Of a DNA stretch of 64,000 nucleotides, positions 12,645 to 23,700 are shown piece by piece (position 1 is the first letter of the stretch; every line of letters starts with the position of its first letter). The stretch spans positions 1 to 64,000 of the forward strand of contig VZRR01002859.1 of the NCBI GenBank assembly GCA_013398015.1, in the 5' to 3' direction. The position numbers and the translations under genes are program-made. The notes beneath the pieces are model-generated. The model saw only the letters and a program-made list of their open reading frames with translations, was not told the origin of the DNA and did no database searches. The stretch comes from Oreocharis arfaki (Eukaryota > Chordata > Aves > Passeriformes > Paramythiidae).

Positions 12645-13490
12645 TGTTGTAAAGTATTTCAGAGCGCAACTGGCAGCGGCGTGGCAGGCCGCGTCTTCCC
12701 TGGGAGCGTCAAAGGCGCTCGGAGCGTTCGCGCCCCAGCAAAGCATGGCGCGGTGGTGGTAAAGGAGGAGAGGAGGGTCTCCACATGGGTTCCACAGAAA
12801 AACATTATTTACATGTCATCGGGAATCCCAGGGGTGATGGCCCCAGGAGGAGCCCGGAAGCAGAGGGTCCCAGGGGCAGCAAAGACCCCAGAGGCGGAGA
12901 CAAGGACACACGGGGGTCGTGGGGTCTTATATGGGGAAAGGGAGGGCGGAGAGAGCATGAGAACCAATGGTCTCAGGGCACACGGGCGGTACATGGGCGG
13001 GCTGAGGTTCAGGAGCGAATAGGAGAAACTCGAAGGAGTGGCCAGGAANATTATTTACATGTCATCGGGAATCCCAGGGGTGATGGCCCCAGGAGGAGCC
13101 CGGAAGCAGAGGGTCCCAGGGGCAGCAAAGACCCCAGAGGCGGAGACAAGGACACACGGGGGTCGTGGGGTCTTATATGGGGAAAGGGAGGGCGGAGAGA
13201 GCATGAGAACCAATGGTCTCAGGGCACACGGGCGGTACATGGGCGGGCTGAGGTTCAGGAGCGAATAGGAGAAACTCGAAGGAGTGGCCAGGAACAGAGG
13301 CCAAGGGGAGAGTGGGGAGGGGAGAACAACCCTGAAGGGGAGACACAGGGAAGAAAGGGAAGGCGGGGGGTACAAAATCTATAGCAATAACGAAAAGGCA
13401 ATACACAATAATGAAAGAACAAAGGACCTTGGGAGGAGCCAATCCATTCACCTTGTCCTTAGGCTACTGATTTATTTACCAATTACCACA
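12645..13490 (-). mobile_element. solo LTR, 6-bp target duplication (ERVK-like), inserted in CR1
   Basis: The element begins TGTTGTAAAG and ends AATTACCACA (TG...CA ends). It is flanked by the exact 6-bp duplication GTTTCA at 12639-12644 and 13491-13496. On the minus strand a TATA box (CATATAAG) lies at 12926-12933. The 12670-12760 part is GC- and CpG-rich, unlike the AT-rich surroundings, suggesting a fairly young insertion. The apparent 846 bp includes a 246-bp assembly duplication (see the separate entry), so the true length is probably about 600 bp. Six-base duplications are usual for ERVK/beta-type elements, so the class is an inference. The LTR at 61.1 kb is a relative in the same orientation: both share a 'GGGCACA-GGG-GGTACA' stretch near a TATATGGGG motif. 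No gag, pol or env adjoins. Confidence 0.85.
12804..13294. other. exact 245-bp direct duplication around a one-base N (probable assembly artefact)
   Basis: Bases 12804-13048 and 13050-13294 read identically over 245 bp and are separated only by a single N at 13049. The copy stops exactly at the N on both sides. A biological tandem duplication would not be expected to end on an assembler's gap character. It looks like two contig ends that overlap but were scaffolded instead of merged. It also creates a false 199-residue open frame running through the N. Confidence 0.9.
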
Positions 13491-13535
13491 GTTTCAGTGC
13501 CTCATCAACCTCCCAGTAAAGAATTTCTTCCTAAT

Positions 13536-13971
13536 ATATTTAATAATTCAGTTATTCATTTGACATCCAAATAAATCAAGTCTCTATACTAAAATTTTGT
13601 CTAGGGTCCATGTTCTGGACCTTAAAAACTGAGTTCTGAGCTTCTGAAAGTGACTGTTAAGCTCCTTAAACTGACTATTTATAATATACAGTACTAGTAA
13701 TATTTAAATCAATAAATAAAAAATAAGCAAAAACACATCTAAACAAAACATGAACAATCACCTACATGCAAAATAAATATATTGGCCAAAACTTCTATAT
13801 TGGGTTGAATCAGCTCCTTGTGGGCCTTTTCATGTTCTGTACAAACGCAAATATAGTTCTATGATCCTTAAAAGTCTCCTCCTATCTAAAATTGGCCCAT
13901 CTCCTACATTTTTAAGCATTCTATCTCTCAGAATTTTTTCCTGCTACCTATCTTTAACCATCAAGATATTG
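13536..13971. other. AT-rich sequence, no feature seen
   Basis: No gene or repeat is recognised between the CR1 stack and the next LTR. Confidence 0.5.
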
Positions 13972-14690
13972 TGTTGTATGGGGCATAGTTAGGAAGCTTC
14001 TGACAGCAGGGGCTGCAAAGGGGCTCTGAGAGAAGAGGCCAGGGCTGCCCTGTGCTGGACACAGATGGTTCCACCTGGATCCAGCCCACCCACCGCAGGG
14101 CACAGCTGACATGGGGACACCTCAGGGAAAATGTATTCAACAACGGGTTTAACATGCTTAACAGAGGGAGGATGGAACAAAAAGTGTAGAAAACAAACCT
14201 GCAGGTACCAAGGTCAGACAAGACCTTGAGAGAGATGAGAATAAGGAGACACCTGCAGCCTGTGGGGAAGTTCATGGTGGAGTAGATATCCATACACAGG
14301 GAGCACCTTACATCAGAGAAGTTAGATACTCCTGAAAGGCTGTGGACAATGGAGAGCCCAAGCTACTCTGGGGAAGGCTTGAGGATGAAGTGGCAGAGAG
14401 GAGCTGTTACTGGTGGCTAGCTGTATGTCAGTTGGGGTGGGACTGGAAGTAGAGGAGTTGGGAATGAACTGGGTGGAAATGTTGTTCTTTGCTGCTGCTA
14501 TCCAAATCTGTTTTAAGTGACAAAAAATTAAATTAAATTTCCCGAATTTGAGACTACTTTGCCCATGACAGTAATTGGTAAGTGATCTCCCTATTCTTAT
14601 CCTAATTTTTGCATCTTATTTTCCCCCCAGTTCTCTTTAAGGCAGCAGCTGGATGTAGGTTCGGCAGCCAGCCAGGGTTGGCCCACAACA
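13972..14690 (+). mobile_element. solo LTR of an avian ERVL-like family
   Basis: It begins TGTTGTATGG and ends GGCCCACAACA, giving matching TGTTGT/ACAACA ends. The 3' third follows a family I know from birds: 'AAATTAAATTAAATTTCCCG', then 'CTTTGCCCATGACAGTAATT' and 'GGTAAGTGATCTCCCT', then 'CAGCCAGGGTTGGCCCACAA'. The U3 side holds 'GTGCTGGACACAG', also found antisense at about 47.94 kb, so the two copies belong to one family. The poly(A) signal is decayed. No flanking target duplication survives (TATTG against TGTCT), so this is an old copy. ERVL-like class is an inference. Confidence 0.75.
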
Positions 14691-17600
14691 TGTCTATATA
14701 GCTGAACAGGATCTTTTTTTACTGAGAGAAGCAACTCTAACTACATGAATAGGCAGAAGAAATGACTCTGAAACATTTCTATCTCTTTTCATTGTCTCTA
14801 GATGGAGCTAAGATTAAACAATCAATTTATCAAGTCTAAGGTTAGGTGAGATGAATTCTGTTGTGGTTGGCAAAATGAGAGTTAGAAAGGGAACAGAAAT
14901 TACTAAAAATAGAAAGTGTTTCAGAATTACCTCATTAGATATGGTGTTATTTTCCTACATCTGACAAATGTCATCAGATTAAACTAATTAAGAGAAGTGT
15001 GATAGGTATTGCACTGAGAAGTGTTAAAAGTAATAAATCATCAGATAAGACATCTTCAGTCAGTGAACACATGCAACATACAAGACTTTCCTGAACCTTG
15101 ATCAACACCTGAAAGGTAACAGGTAGCAAGGAACTGCTTTGAAATAAGAGCAACTTCTGCTATTTCCAATGGAGAGATGTCAAATACCAGAATTCATGTT
15201 GCAGTAAAACAGAAGATTCAGTTAAAAATAGAAAATGCAGATCTCTTTTGGTCTGTCTTTGTCATTAACTTCTCTCACTAAACATGGGTATTTTAGGAGT
15301 CTCATGGCACTACTCATGTAGTGATTTATGTATTGTCCATTAGTGTTCCAGCAGCCAAATGTAAATGAGAAAGACCATAAAGAAAGTTATGTTGTTTTAC
15401 TTTTTCCCCCCATCATTTATTTAAAAGGTTTTCTCAGGGGATCATTTGTAATACTTTCTGACCTACAGTTACAATATCTACCTGCTTTCTTCTGATTAAC
15501 CGAGTTGGCCCTGTCTTTTGCATCCAGTATTCCCCTGAAGATCAATTCCCCAGCCATGACTTTTACTAACAGAAAATCCTAAATCAGTCATATTAAAATG
15601 CAAAAATAAATACAGTGGCAGAAGTGAAGATAACTTTGTAAAGAAGCCCATGTTTCCATAGTGTACTTCATCACTGATACCCACAGTTTCTAAGGTCTGA
15701 CTATTTAAAAACCCATTTCTATTAAAAGGATGTATTTGGGGTATTTAGCCCCAAAGAACTAGAATGACAGCAACTTCCTTCTTTTCAGTTTTTCTTCAAT
15801 GTACTGATAATATTTGTTTAAAAATCTTTCATAAACACGAACTGTGCATACACAGTACAGAAAAAAAAACCAAAAAAAACCAAAACACCAAAACAGCAAA
15901 GAAAAGAAAACCTTCTTTTCAACCATATATATATTGTAAATCATTAATTACCAAATGGTAGTCTTTCGCTGCTTGATGCTTGAAAATGTGTCTGAACTCC
16001 ATGCACATGTACTCTACAGAATTATTGCCCTTGGGAAAACTCTACTGACTTTTCATTTCCATAAGATATTGAATATTAAAATTAAAGTAATGGTCTAATG
16101 ATATCATCTTTATCGAAATGCAAGTACTGGACTGAAATAAGGAATTAGAAGAATGTAATTACCACAGGAATTTATGTTAGGTATTTCTTTTGTTTTGTTT
16201 TCAGCTGTGAAAGAAAAAATAGATAAATGATTGTGTTGTTGAAATGCTTAAAAAGAACCAGTAAAGGGACTTGTTATAAGTCTTAACAACAACAATAATA
16301 TTGCAAATATTTGCTAACTTATAAATTACATTGAGACATATATAATATATAAAAGCACTTTTAAGTGTTGCTTTCAGCAGTTCAACACGCTACAGTTCTT
16401 CTGTTTTGTTTTGCATTGTGGTAATTCTTAATGCATAGTAATCTTAAATTTTAAAGGAAGCAGAAGATTCAAGGTTGGTGGAGTTTTTTTAACTTTCCTT
16501 GTTCGAGTAGAATTTGAAAGCTACCCCTCAAGGTTATTTTTTGCTTAGCTTTTTTCCTAATATAAAAATAGGAAGAATTTCAATGTTTCCATTTATTTGC
16601 TTTGAAGAATGTTTATGAATACTAGCGCAGAATTGCCAAAAATTCTCCAGCCAGAACAATTAGAAAGACTCCTGAATAATGATAAGCTTTTAACAGCACC
16701 TTTTGCAGCCCCTTTTCATTCCTAAAGTACAGACTTTGTATAGCCTCACTACATGTGTCCCTGAGTGCTTTCAGTTGGAGTATTAACTTCTTGGTTTTTT
16801 TTAAATGGCAGGTATAAGGATTATTCTACAATAAAATAAAAGTTCCATGTGCACCATAAAAATCTTCTGTATCCTAATAACCTTCATGAACTGTTAGAAG
16901 ACACCAGAAAACACCCCATGAGGCAATTAGTATATCAAGGTAAGTCAGCAGCCAGCTGAGCATTATGTTTTTGGGGATTTTTTTTTTAATTCAGGAATTA
17001 TAGGAAAATAAATTGATCTGATCCTTGTTTCAGGAAGCAACTAAAGACCTATGGCACTCACATTGAAAACAAAACTCAAGAAAGCCTACAAGATGTTCAA
17101 TGAACCACTGAATATTTTGACTAATCTTGTCTCCAGTTAAGAAGTGAACCAATTCCTCTTTTATTTATACACCTAATACTTAGACCTCCAAAAATTTTTT
17201 GAAAGTTCTAGAAGTCCTAGACACTAAAGGTAGACTATATAACAACACATAGAAAGCAATTTATGTAGAGTATAGAATGCATTGTTTCATTTGTTCAAAA
17301 TGTGTAGTAAGACTAGTGATGTCCTATATTAAACGTACACTGACATTCCTAATATTCTTACGAAATAAGCACTTTCTACATAGCTATAAAGTACAAAACC
17401 CAAACAAATAACTTCCCAAAAACTCAAACAGTCATAGGTCTTTCTAGCCCATGTATAGGCAGACTTAATTTTCTTCCAGAGCTTACTTAATCTCTAATCA
17501 TTGAGTTTCAGACAACTAAAAATGTTCACGCAGTCAGACTAAGGTATGATTTTTTCCAAAATTTATTTTGTTTTCTTCCTATTACTTCTATTGCTGTCAT

Positions 17601-19742
17601 CATCACCTCTCCTATGAACTTTCATAAATCTTATCTTCAGCATACCTTGGAAGTCTGATAAAGTAACCCTGAACACCATGTACAGGGCAAGCTCATCATT
17701 TCAATGGGAAGCTGAATATCCCACAGAGAATCTTTTACATGTCAGATGTGAATGACAGAGGAAGATGGAGATAGAGTTGTTGTCTGTTTCAAGCCTTTCC
17801 GCTCTTGCTCTAGCAGAGCAGTTCAGAAGTTTGGCTCGTCGTCTCCTAGTCACACTTGGCTTCTCCAACCATCTTCTGCCTCTTCAAAATATTCACACAC
17901 CTTGACAGAAAACTCGTTCTTTATTTAAGCAAACAACAAATAAAAGTATTAGCATGCAAGTAATCAAATTGAAAGATAAAGAGTTCAGTCTCTCAGAAGT
18001 TCAGCAGCTTGAAACTAAAGACTATTTGCAGTGGTTTTCCTTATATAGAATTAATGTCTATATATCTACTTAGATGAGATTTTTACCATAAATTTTCATC
18101 TTTTTCATCTGTCTTCCACCATATTGCTGCAGTTAATATGTGGAAGACTTCTTATCCTCATCATTATTTGTTGTTTTTAAAACTCTGCTGGCAAGCACCT
18201 AGTCGGTTGAACGGATGAGGTGTATGAGGGGTTCATCGTATTTGGCAATCATGTCCTACCGGCATATAAACTTCATGTTTCACAGACTGCTATAGAACAC
18301 CTTTTAATTCTTTACATTTTTTTTAACCTTGAGAAAAATTTAAGGCAGCTTTCTTGACTTCCAAGCATGGGTTTCTGTAACACAGATATTGTATTAATAT
18401 ATCACTTCATAATACACCTGACCTATTTTAAGTACATTTTACATAACTACATCAAAATGAAAATTTAATTCATATCATTGTTAGTGCTCTTTTATTTTGT
18501 GATCAGAGCTATCCAACAACATTCTAAAACCAAATAAGTTTTGTCACGGAAAAACATTCATGCTTGCTTAAGATCAGTAGTACGGAGAAGACGATTGATC
18601 TAACTAGCAAATTAAAAAAAAAAAAGGAATTCCACAATAATATGGTTGCTCAGAATAGGAGAAATAGGCAGACACAAAACACTTAACAGTATGGAAGAGA
18701 GAGAAATCCGTCTGCAAAACTCCGGGAAAAGCTGGAGAGATTTCCCTGATAAGCTTAATAAATTGCTTTTAAACTTAATCCTTTCATTTAAGCTTCAGAT
18801 TGAGAAATGTTTTCAATAATTGCCCAGATATTCACAGGGAAAAGAGTTTACACATTTCTTGAGCAAACCAAAGGAACAAAACCCAACTGTCTTTATTTTA
18901 GGGGCAGTACAGAGCTGAAAGGCTAATAATTGAAAATAAACTTTTATTAAGAACATGAGAAAATTAAAATAAAGCCAAATCCAAAGTGTTCAAACTTAAA
19001 AGATAAAATGATAACTAAAATCTTTGAGGGGGTGGAGTAACAGATCTCGAGTTTTCAGGGATGCTTGGAGTTTTCTGAAGATAAATGTTATAATATTATC
19101 AAAGGTTTGTATTGCAGAAGGATGGACTTTTCTTATTTCTTTTTTATCAGTTTCTATGTTCCATGATTTTAAAAGTGGAAGCCATTAGATGAAGTGAAAT
19201 TCTTCAGAGGCAAGGGGAGATTGATTCTGCTGGGAGAAAAAAAGAAGTCCCAGGAGAAAAATGTACCAAAACTAACAGGGTGCTGCCAAGTGAAAGGGTC
19301 ACACCAATAGCAAAAGTAAGTGACTTGCAAACACAGAAATTGCTAAGAGGAGCAGAACAAAGGCACTTAAGTCATAAAAGTGAGAAAAAACTAGAATTTA
19401 AATCTTAATAGCAGATGATTTTTTGCAATTTCATGATCTCAGGGAGGTATTAGATGGAGACCCTGAAATTCTCTTTCAATCAAGAAAATTATGATCTGAG
19501 CCATTAGATGTCTGTATGTTTGGTCTTAGTAGGACTTAAACTCTTGGACTGTTAAGAATACTTCGGAGAGGCGGATAATACCCAGAGGAACAGAGAAATT
19601 GGGCAAATGTGTAACACAAGTTTGAAAATGTGAATTATGACAGATTAATATCACAATATTCTTCCATAAATTCATTGTTACAGGGAAAAAAAAAAAAAAG
19701 GAAGGCAATAAACACAATCCACTTGAATTTCAGTATGAAATT
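14691..19742. other. AT-rich sequence, only simple repeats seen
   Basis: No exon, RNA gene or interspersed repeat is recognised in about 5 kb. It contains an A-rich tract (listed separately) and a short CpG-richer island at 18191-18262 that I cannot assign. On the minus strand that island reads as 18 open codons (DMIAKYDEPLIHLIRSTD) ending in a stop. Confidence 0.5.
15860..15912. repeat. A-rich (CAAAA) low-complexity tract
   Basis: A-runs interrupted by CC and C. It yields a spurious poly-Lys/Phe open frame. Confidence 0.85.
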
Positions 19743-20377
19743 GAGCTAGCAGTGTGCCCTTGTGGCCAGGAGGGTCAATGGTGTTGTGGGATGCATCAGT
19801 AAAACTGTGGCCAGCAGGTCGAGAGAGGTGATTTTCTCCGTCTAATTGGACCTAGTGAGGCCATATCTGGAGGCCATATCAATTCCAGTCTTCACATTCT
19901 AAGAAAAACAAGGAGCTACTGGAGAGGGTTCACTAGACGGCCATAAAGGTTATAAGGAGTCTGAAGTATCTTTCTTCTGAGGAAGGATTTCGGGTCCTGG
20001 ACCTGTTTAGTCTGGAGAAGAGAAGGCTGAAAGTGGATTTCATCGATACATACAAACATCTCAAAAGTGAGTGCCAAGAGGAAGGTGCCAGACTCTTTTC
20101 AGTGGTGCCCAGCAACAAGATAGGAAGTACAGGCCGTAAACTAAAACACAAGAAATTCCACCTCAACATGAGTAAGAACATCTTTACATTGAGGGTGGCA
20201 CAGCACTGAACAGGCTTCCCAGGGAGGTTCTGGAATCTCCCTCCGGAGATATTCAAAGCCCACCTGGATGCATTCCTGCATCACCTGCTCTAGGTCACCC
20301 TGCCTTGGCAGGGGTGTTGGACCAGATTATCTCCAAAAATCCCTTCCAACCCTAACAGTTCCGTGATTTGGTGATTC
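19743..20377 (+). mobile_element. CR1 LINE 3' portion (ORF2 C-terminus and 3' UTR)
   Basis: The order follows CR1 closely: 'GCAGTGTGCCCTTGTGGCCA' (ORF2 end, CAQV/ARRPM-type region), 'TGTGGCCAGCAGG', and 'GAGGCCATATCTGGAG', followed further on by 'CTGGACCTGTTTAGTCTGGA' and 'GAGAAGAGAAGGCTGA'. The 3' UTR then has 'AGGAAGGTGCCAGACTCTTT', 'AACATCTTTACATTGAGGGT', 'TTCCCAGGGAGGTTCTGGAA' and 'TGTTGGACCAGATTATCTCC'. It ends at '..CCTTCCAACCC' plus 'GTGATTTGGTGATTC', the octamer zone. Small indels break the frame. It is 5'-truncated, as is usual for CR1, and is among the better-preserved LINE copies here. Confidence 0.9.
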
Positions 20378-20535
20378 AGTCAAGAGTTTAATGTGGCACA
20401 ACATTGGAAATATTACATGGGGGAAAAGGCCAGAGACTAATTATGATGAAGAGGAAATTAAAGGTGAATAGACAGCTTGCAAGAGACAGGATGCAAATAG
20501 GAAAAACTAAACCAGAAAATTATCAGATTGGCTAC

Positions 20536-20765
20536 CAACAAATCAAAGATCATCTCAGAGATCACTGTTATTTAATCATTTCATTAGTGATCTTGGCATC
20601 GATATTAGAAACATAATGATGAAGTTTGCCAAAGACACTATGTTGGAAACATAGGAAACATCAATCAGTGCTTAGAAATAACATAGAAAGAACCTGATGA
20701 CCTTGAGAATCACTGCAATAGAAATTAAATTAAATATATGTAGTACAGATGTAAAGTCACACACT
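20536..20765 (+). mobile_element. ancient CR1/L3-like RT remnant
   Basis: 'CATTTCATTAGTGATCTTGG' reads as the F-I/N-DL block. 'ATGATGAAGTTTGCCAAAGA' corresponds to the KFADDT active-site block, with the second Asp region decayed. 'ATTAAATTAAATATATGTAG' followed by 'GTAAAGTCACACACTTTG' corresponds to the KFN-CKV-HLG block. Sequence between 20378 and 20535 and beyond 20765 is not assignable. The younger CR1 ends just upstream on the same strand. Confidence 0.55.
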
Positions 20766-23700
20766 TTGTGATTAATATACAAAATTTTTTGTCAGTAGAA
20801 TTGTCAGCTGAAAATTGAAAAGGAAGAGGAAAGAATTGGAATATAGGATGTCTAGAACTGCCAGCATTTTCTATCTGTGAAAGAGAAATACAAGTGTAAG
20901 GCGCAGAAGATGATAAATTTTTCAGTATAATTAAGGAAATATTACTTCTATCAAGTATATTCTCCAGGATACAGTCTTGGTGAACCAGGTTTGAGAAAAA
21001 AGAAGTCAAAAGGAATCAAGCAGAGAAAAGAGATAATGTAATCACGAGGAGAACATAAGTAGAAGATCAGAAATGCACAGGCTTTTGCCAAATCTCTAAA
21101 ATGAATTCCAGTCAAACCAGGTGTGTTAAATAAGCTTCAATTGAAAGAGCTTTTTAGAATGCATTCTGTAAACACCTCCAAGTTTTTCACTTAGGAAAGC
21201 AACTTTTTAATTTGCTTCATTTTGCTTTATATTCACTATGAAAAGAAAGATAGAGAGGTATGTCAATAAGATAGGTAATGGGTTTATGAGTTTATGAGTT
21301 TATGAGCAGAGCCATAAAGAAGATCTGTTGGGGAAAACTCATCTCAAGTAAGTTAATACTGCTAAAATTATTCCTTTGCTAAAATTATTCAAAATGATAG
21401 GCTATGTGTTATTAACTGCATTCTGCTGGGTGCTACATAAAAACATTCTTTGAGTAGAAATATTGTTACCCACAACACACCAGTCTATAAATTGCAACCA
21501 GCTTTGTGAGTGGTTACATGATTTGGGAAACATGAATCCATGTTGCAATGAGTGAGTTATTCTTTTCTTTTTCTGGGCTTTCTAAAAAATTACTGCATTA
21601 AAAGTAAATGTGGGAATAAATTGAGTGTGATGGCTTAATCTGATGAGATTATGAAGACATCCCAAAAAAACCTATGGGAGGAGAACACAAGGCCAAAATT
21701 CAGTATTTTGCTAAATCTTCCAAATGTTAGAAAAGGTTGAGTAATCTCAGTGTAGGTTTTACTGGAATACCAGATAGGTTGAAGTGATAGCCTCCTGACT
21801 GTATGGAGCACATCTAGCTCATTTAGGTTCTGTTTTATCTCCTTAGATCCTTATAACAAAGGGAAAACTGTTGAGGGAATAAGGCACCCCTGTGGGAAAT
21901 TTATTTTCTATTTAGTTTCATTCTGTCAAAATAGCTCTCTATCACCTTCCAGAATCAGGTTTGATCTATCCTTCTGGTCTAAGCAGAACGGATATGTCTA
22001 AGAGGCCCTAGCCTGAAAGAGAGCATTGAACCAAGGATTCAAACTAAAGTTGAATGTATATTAAAGGAAATAAGCTGTGATTGGAAAAAAAAAAAAAAAG
22101 GAATGAAAGACTTGTCTTGATGTCCCCAAGCAGATACGTTACCAAGGAGATTTTTTTAACATACTTACTTAGAAGAAAAAAAAAAAAGAACCAGGAAGAG
22201 GAGGAATGTGCACAGGATTCTGTTGATTTGACCCTGTCTTTTATGTCTTCCCTGTCTTTTGAGTTAAATAGTAGACATAGGTTTGTTTCGAAAACCCTGA
22301 TACATATTTTTTAATGGATAATTTTAATGTATAAAGCAAATGACAAGAACAGTACTTTGACAAGAACAGTACTTTGACCAATAAATAAGAGCTGATCTGA
22401 GGGAGATCAATATAAGGTAAAATCTGGGACATGGAAACTCCTGTGCCATGGACTTCTAAGACTGAGCTAGAGTTGTTTGAACAGACGAGGAGGAATAAGC
22501 ATGTTAGATTTTTTTTTTTTTCTTGACAGTCTTACTGTCCAAGATGAAATCATGTCCAGTAGCTATGATTCTGCATTTACATATAGTAACACGTGTATTT
22601 CAAACATGTTCACCTGATTGAAAGCACGTGGTTCATCTCTGTAATCTCTGTAATAGTCAGGATAGTCTCCTTTCTGTACATATGGTGATATTTCTACCTG
22701 AAAGCAGAGACCTAAATTATATGAATCCAATCTTAAAAAGCAATTAAAAATATTTTTAAAATTATTTTTTTTACTTGACTACAAAAAGAATATAGAGTGC
22801 TGGAGTCCAATATATGTATTTATATTTAGTCATATCAGACTCACTACTTTGTGCTCAAATATTGAAAAGTTCAGTTCAAACTTTTATTCAATCATATTTC
22901 TCATTTAATATTGAATAGTTTTGCTCTTAAATCTAAGAATCCCTGCCTCAGCTATTCATATAAAACAGTATAATTGACATCTTATTTAGTAATTCTGGTG
23001 TGGCAATTAAAAAAAAATAACTAGTAATATTTTAAATGTCTGCCAATATTGGAATGTATTTAGCAATGCAATGGTTATAACCTTGGAATAAGCATATGTC
23101 TGCTGTTTCATTTAACATATTTGCATGGATATAAATAGAAGCAGTAACAAAGATTACACATTTTTATGATATGTTGATGGTTTATGTATTTAAAACACTA
23201 CAGAAAGTTGAAAAATATTTCTATGCATTCTTCATTTTTTCCTCATTGTTTCAATATGATACACACTGGCTTTTCTTGTAGCAGCACTAACTTGAAACAG
23301 CTCATGATATTGTTTTTCATTCTTTTGCTTGTTCACCTGAAACACTGCTGGTGCCAGTATTGCTTCAAGCTCTTTAAAAGTAATGGTTAGGGGCCAGAAG
23401 TGCAAAGACAAGGACAAAACACCATTGCTTCAGGGCTCTATTCAATTCTCTTTAATCAGGCAGAGTTGCCATTGAAATCAGTGACAGCTCTGCTTGAATA
23501 AGAAGGGCTGGATAGGGATTTCAGTACTATGAGCGTGTAACTTAAGAATCTGCCCTACATGGCAGGAAAGGACTAGCAAAGGAAGAACAAACAGATTCTC
23601 TCAGTTAAAAAAAATACTCTTTATATTCCTCTTCTGTAGAACTGAAATAAAGCTGTAAATTCTTTTGAGAAACCTGTTCTTTTCTCTCTTACTCCTCTGT

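Larger units (their letters stand above)
12307..13535 (-). mobile_element. CR1 LINE 3' portion, interrupted by two later insertions
   Basis: Three blocks join to one antisense CR1. Block 12307-12358 begins with 'ATCATAGAACCATGGA', the antisense 3' octamer zone, and runs to 'GTCATCAAG'. Block 12531-12644 carries 'TTCCAACCCCCCTGCC', 'GACACCTTTCATTAGA', 'TCAAAGCCCCATCCAACC' and 'CTCTGGGCAACCCGTTTCA'. Block 13491-13535 carries 'AGTGCCTCATCAACC' and 'AAGAATTTCTTCCTAATAT'. The 12644/13491 junction becomes continuous CR1 once one copy of the 6-bp duplication GTTTCA is removed, which proves that interruption. The first interruption (12359-12530) is inferred from consensus order alone. Confidence 0.75.

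Noticed and set aside
12785..13384. 199-residue Gly/Arg-rich open frame
   Set aside because: It runs through the N and reads the artefactual duplicate twice. It lies entirely inside a minus-strand LTR.
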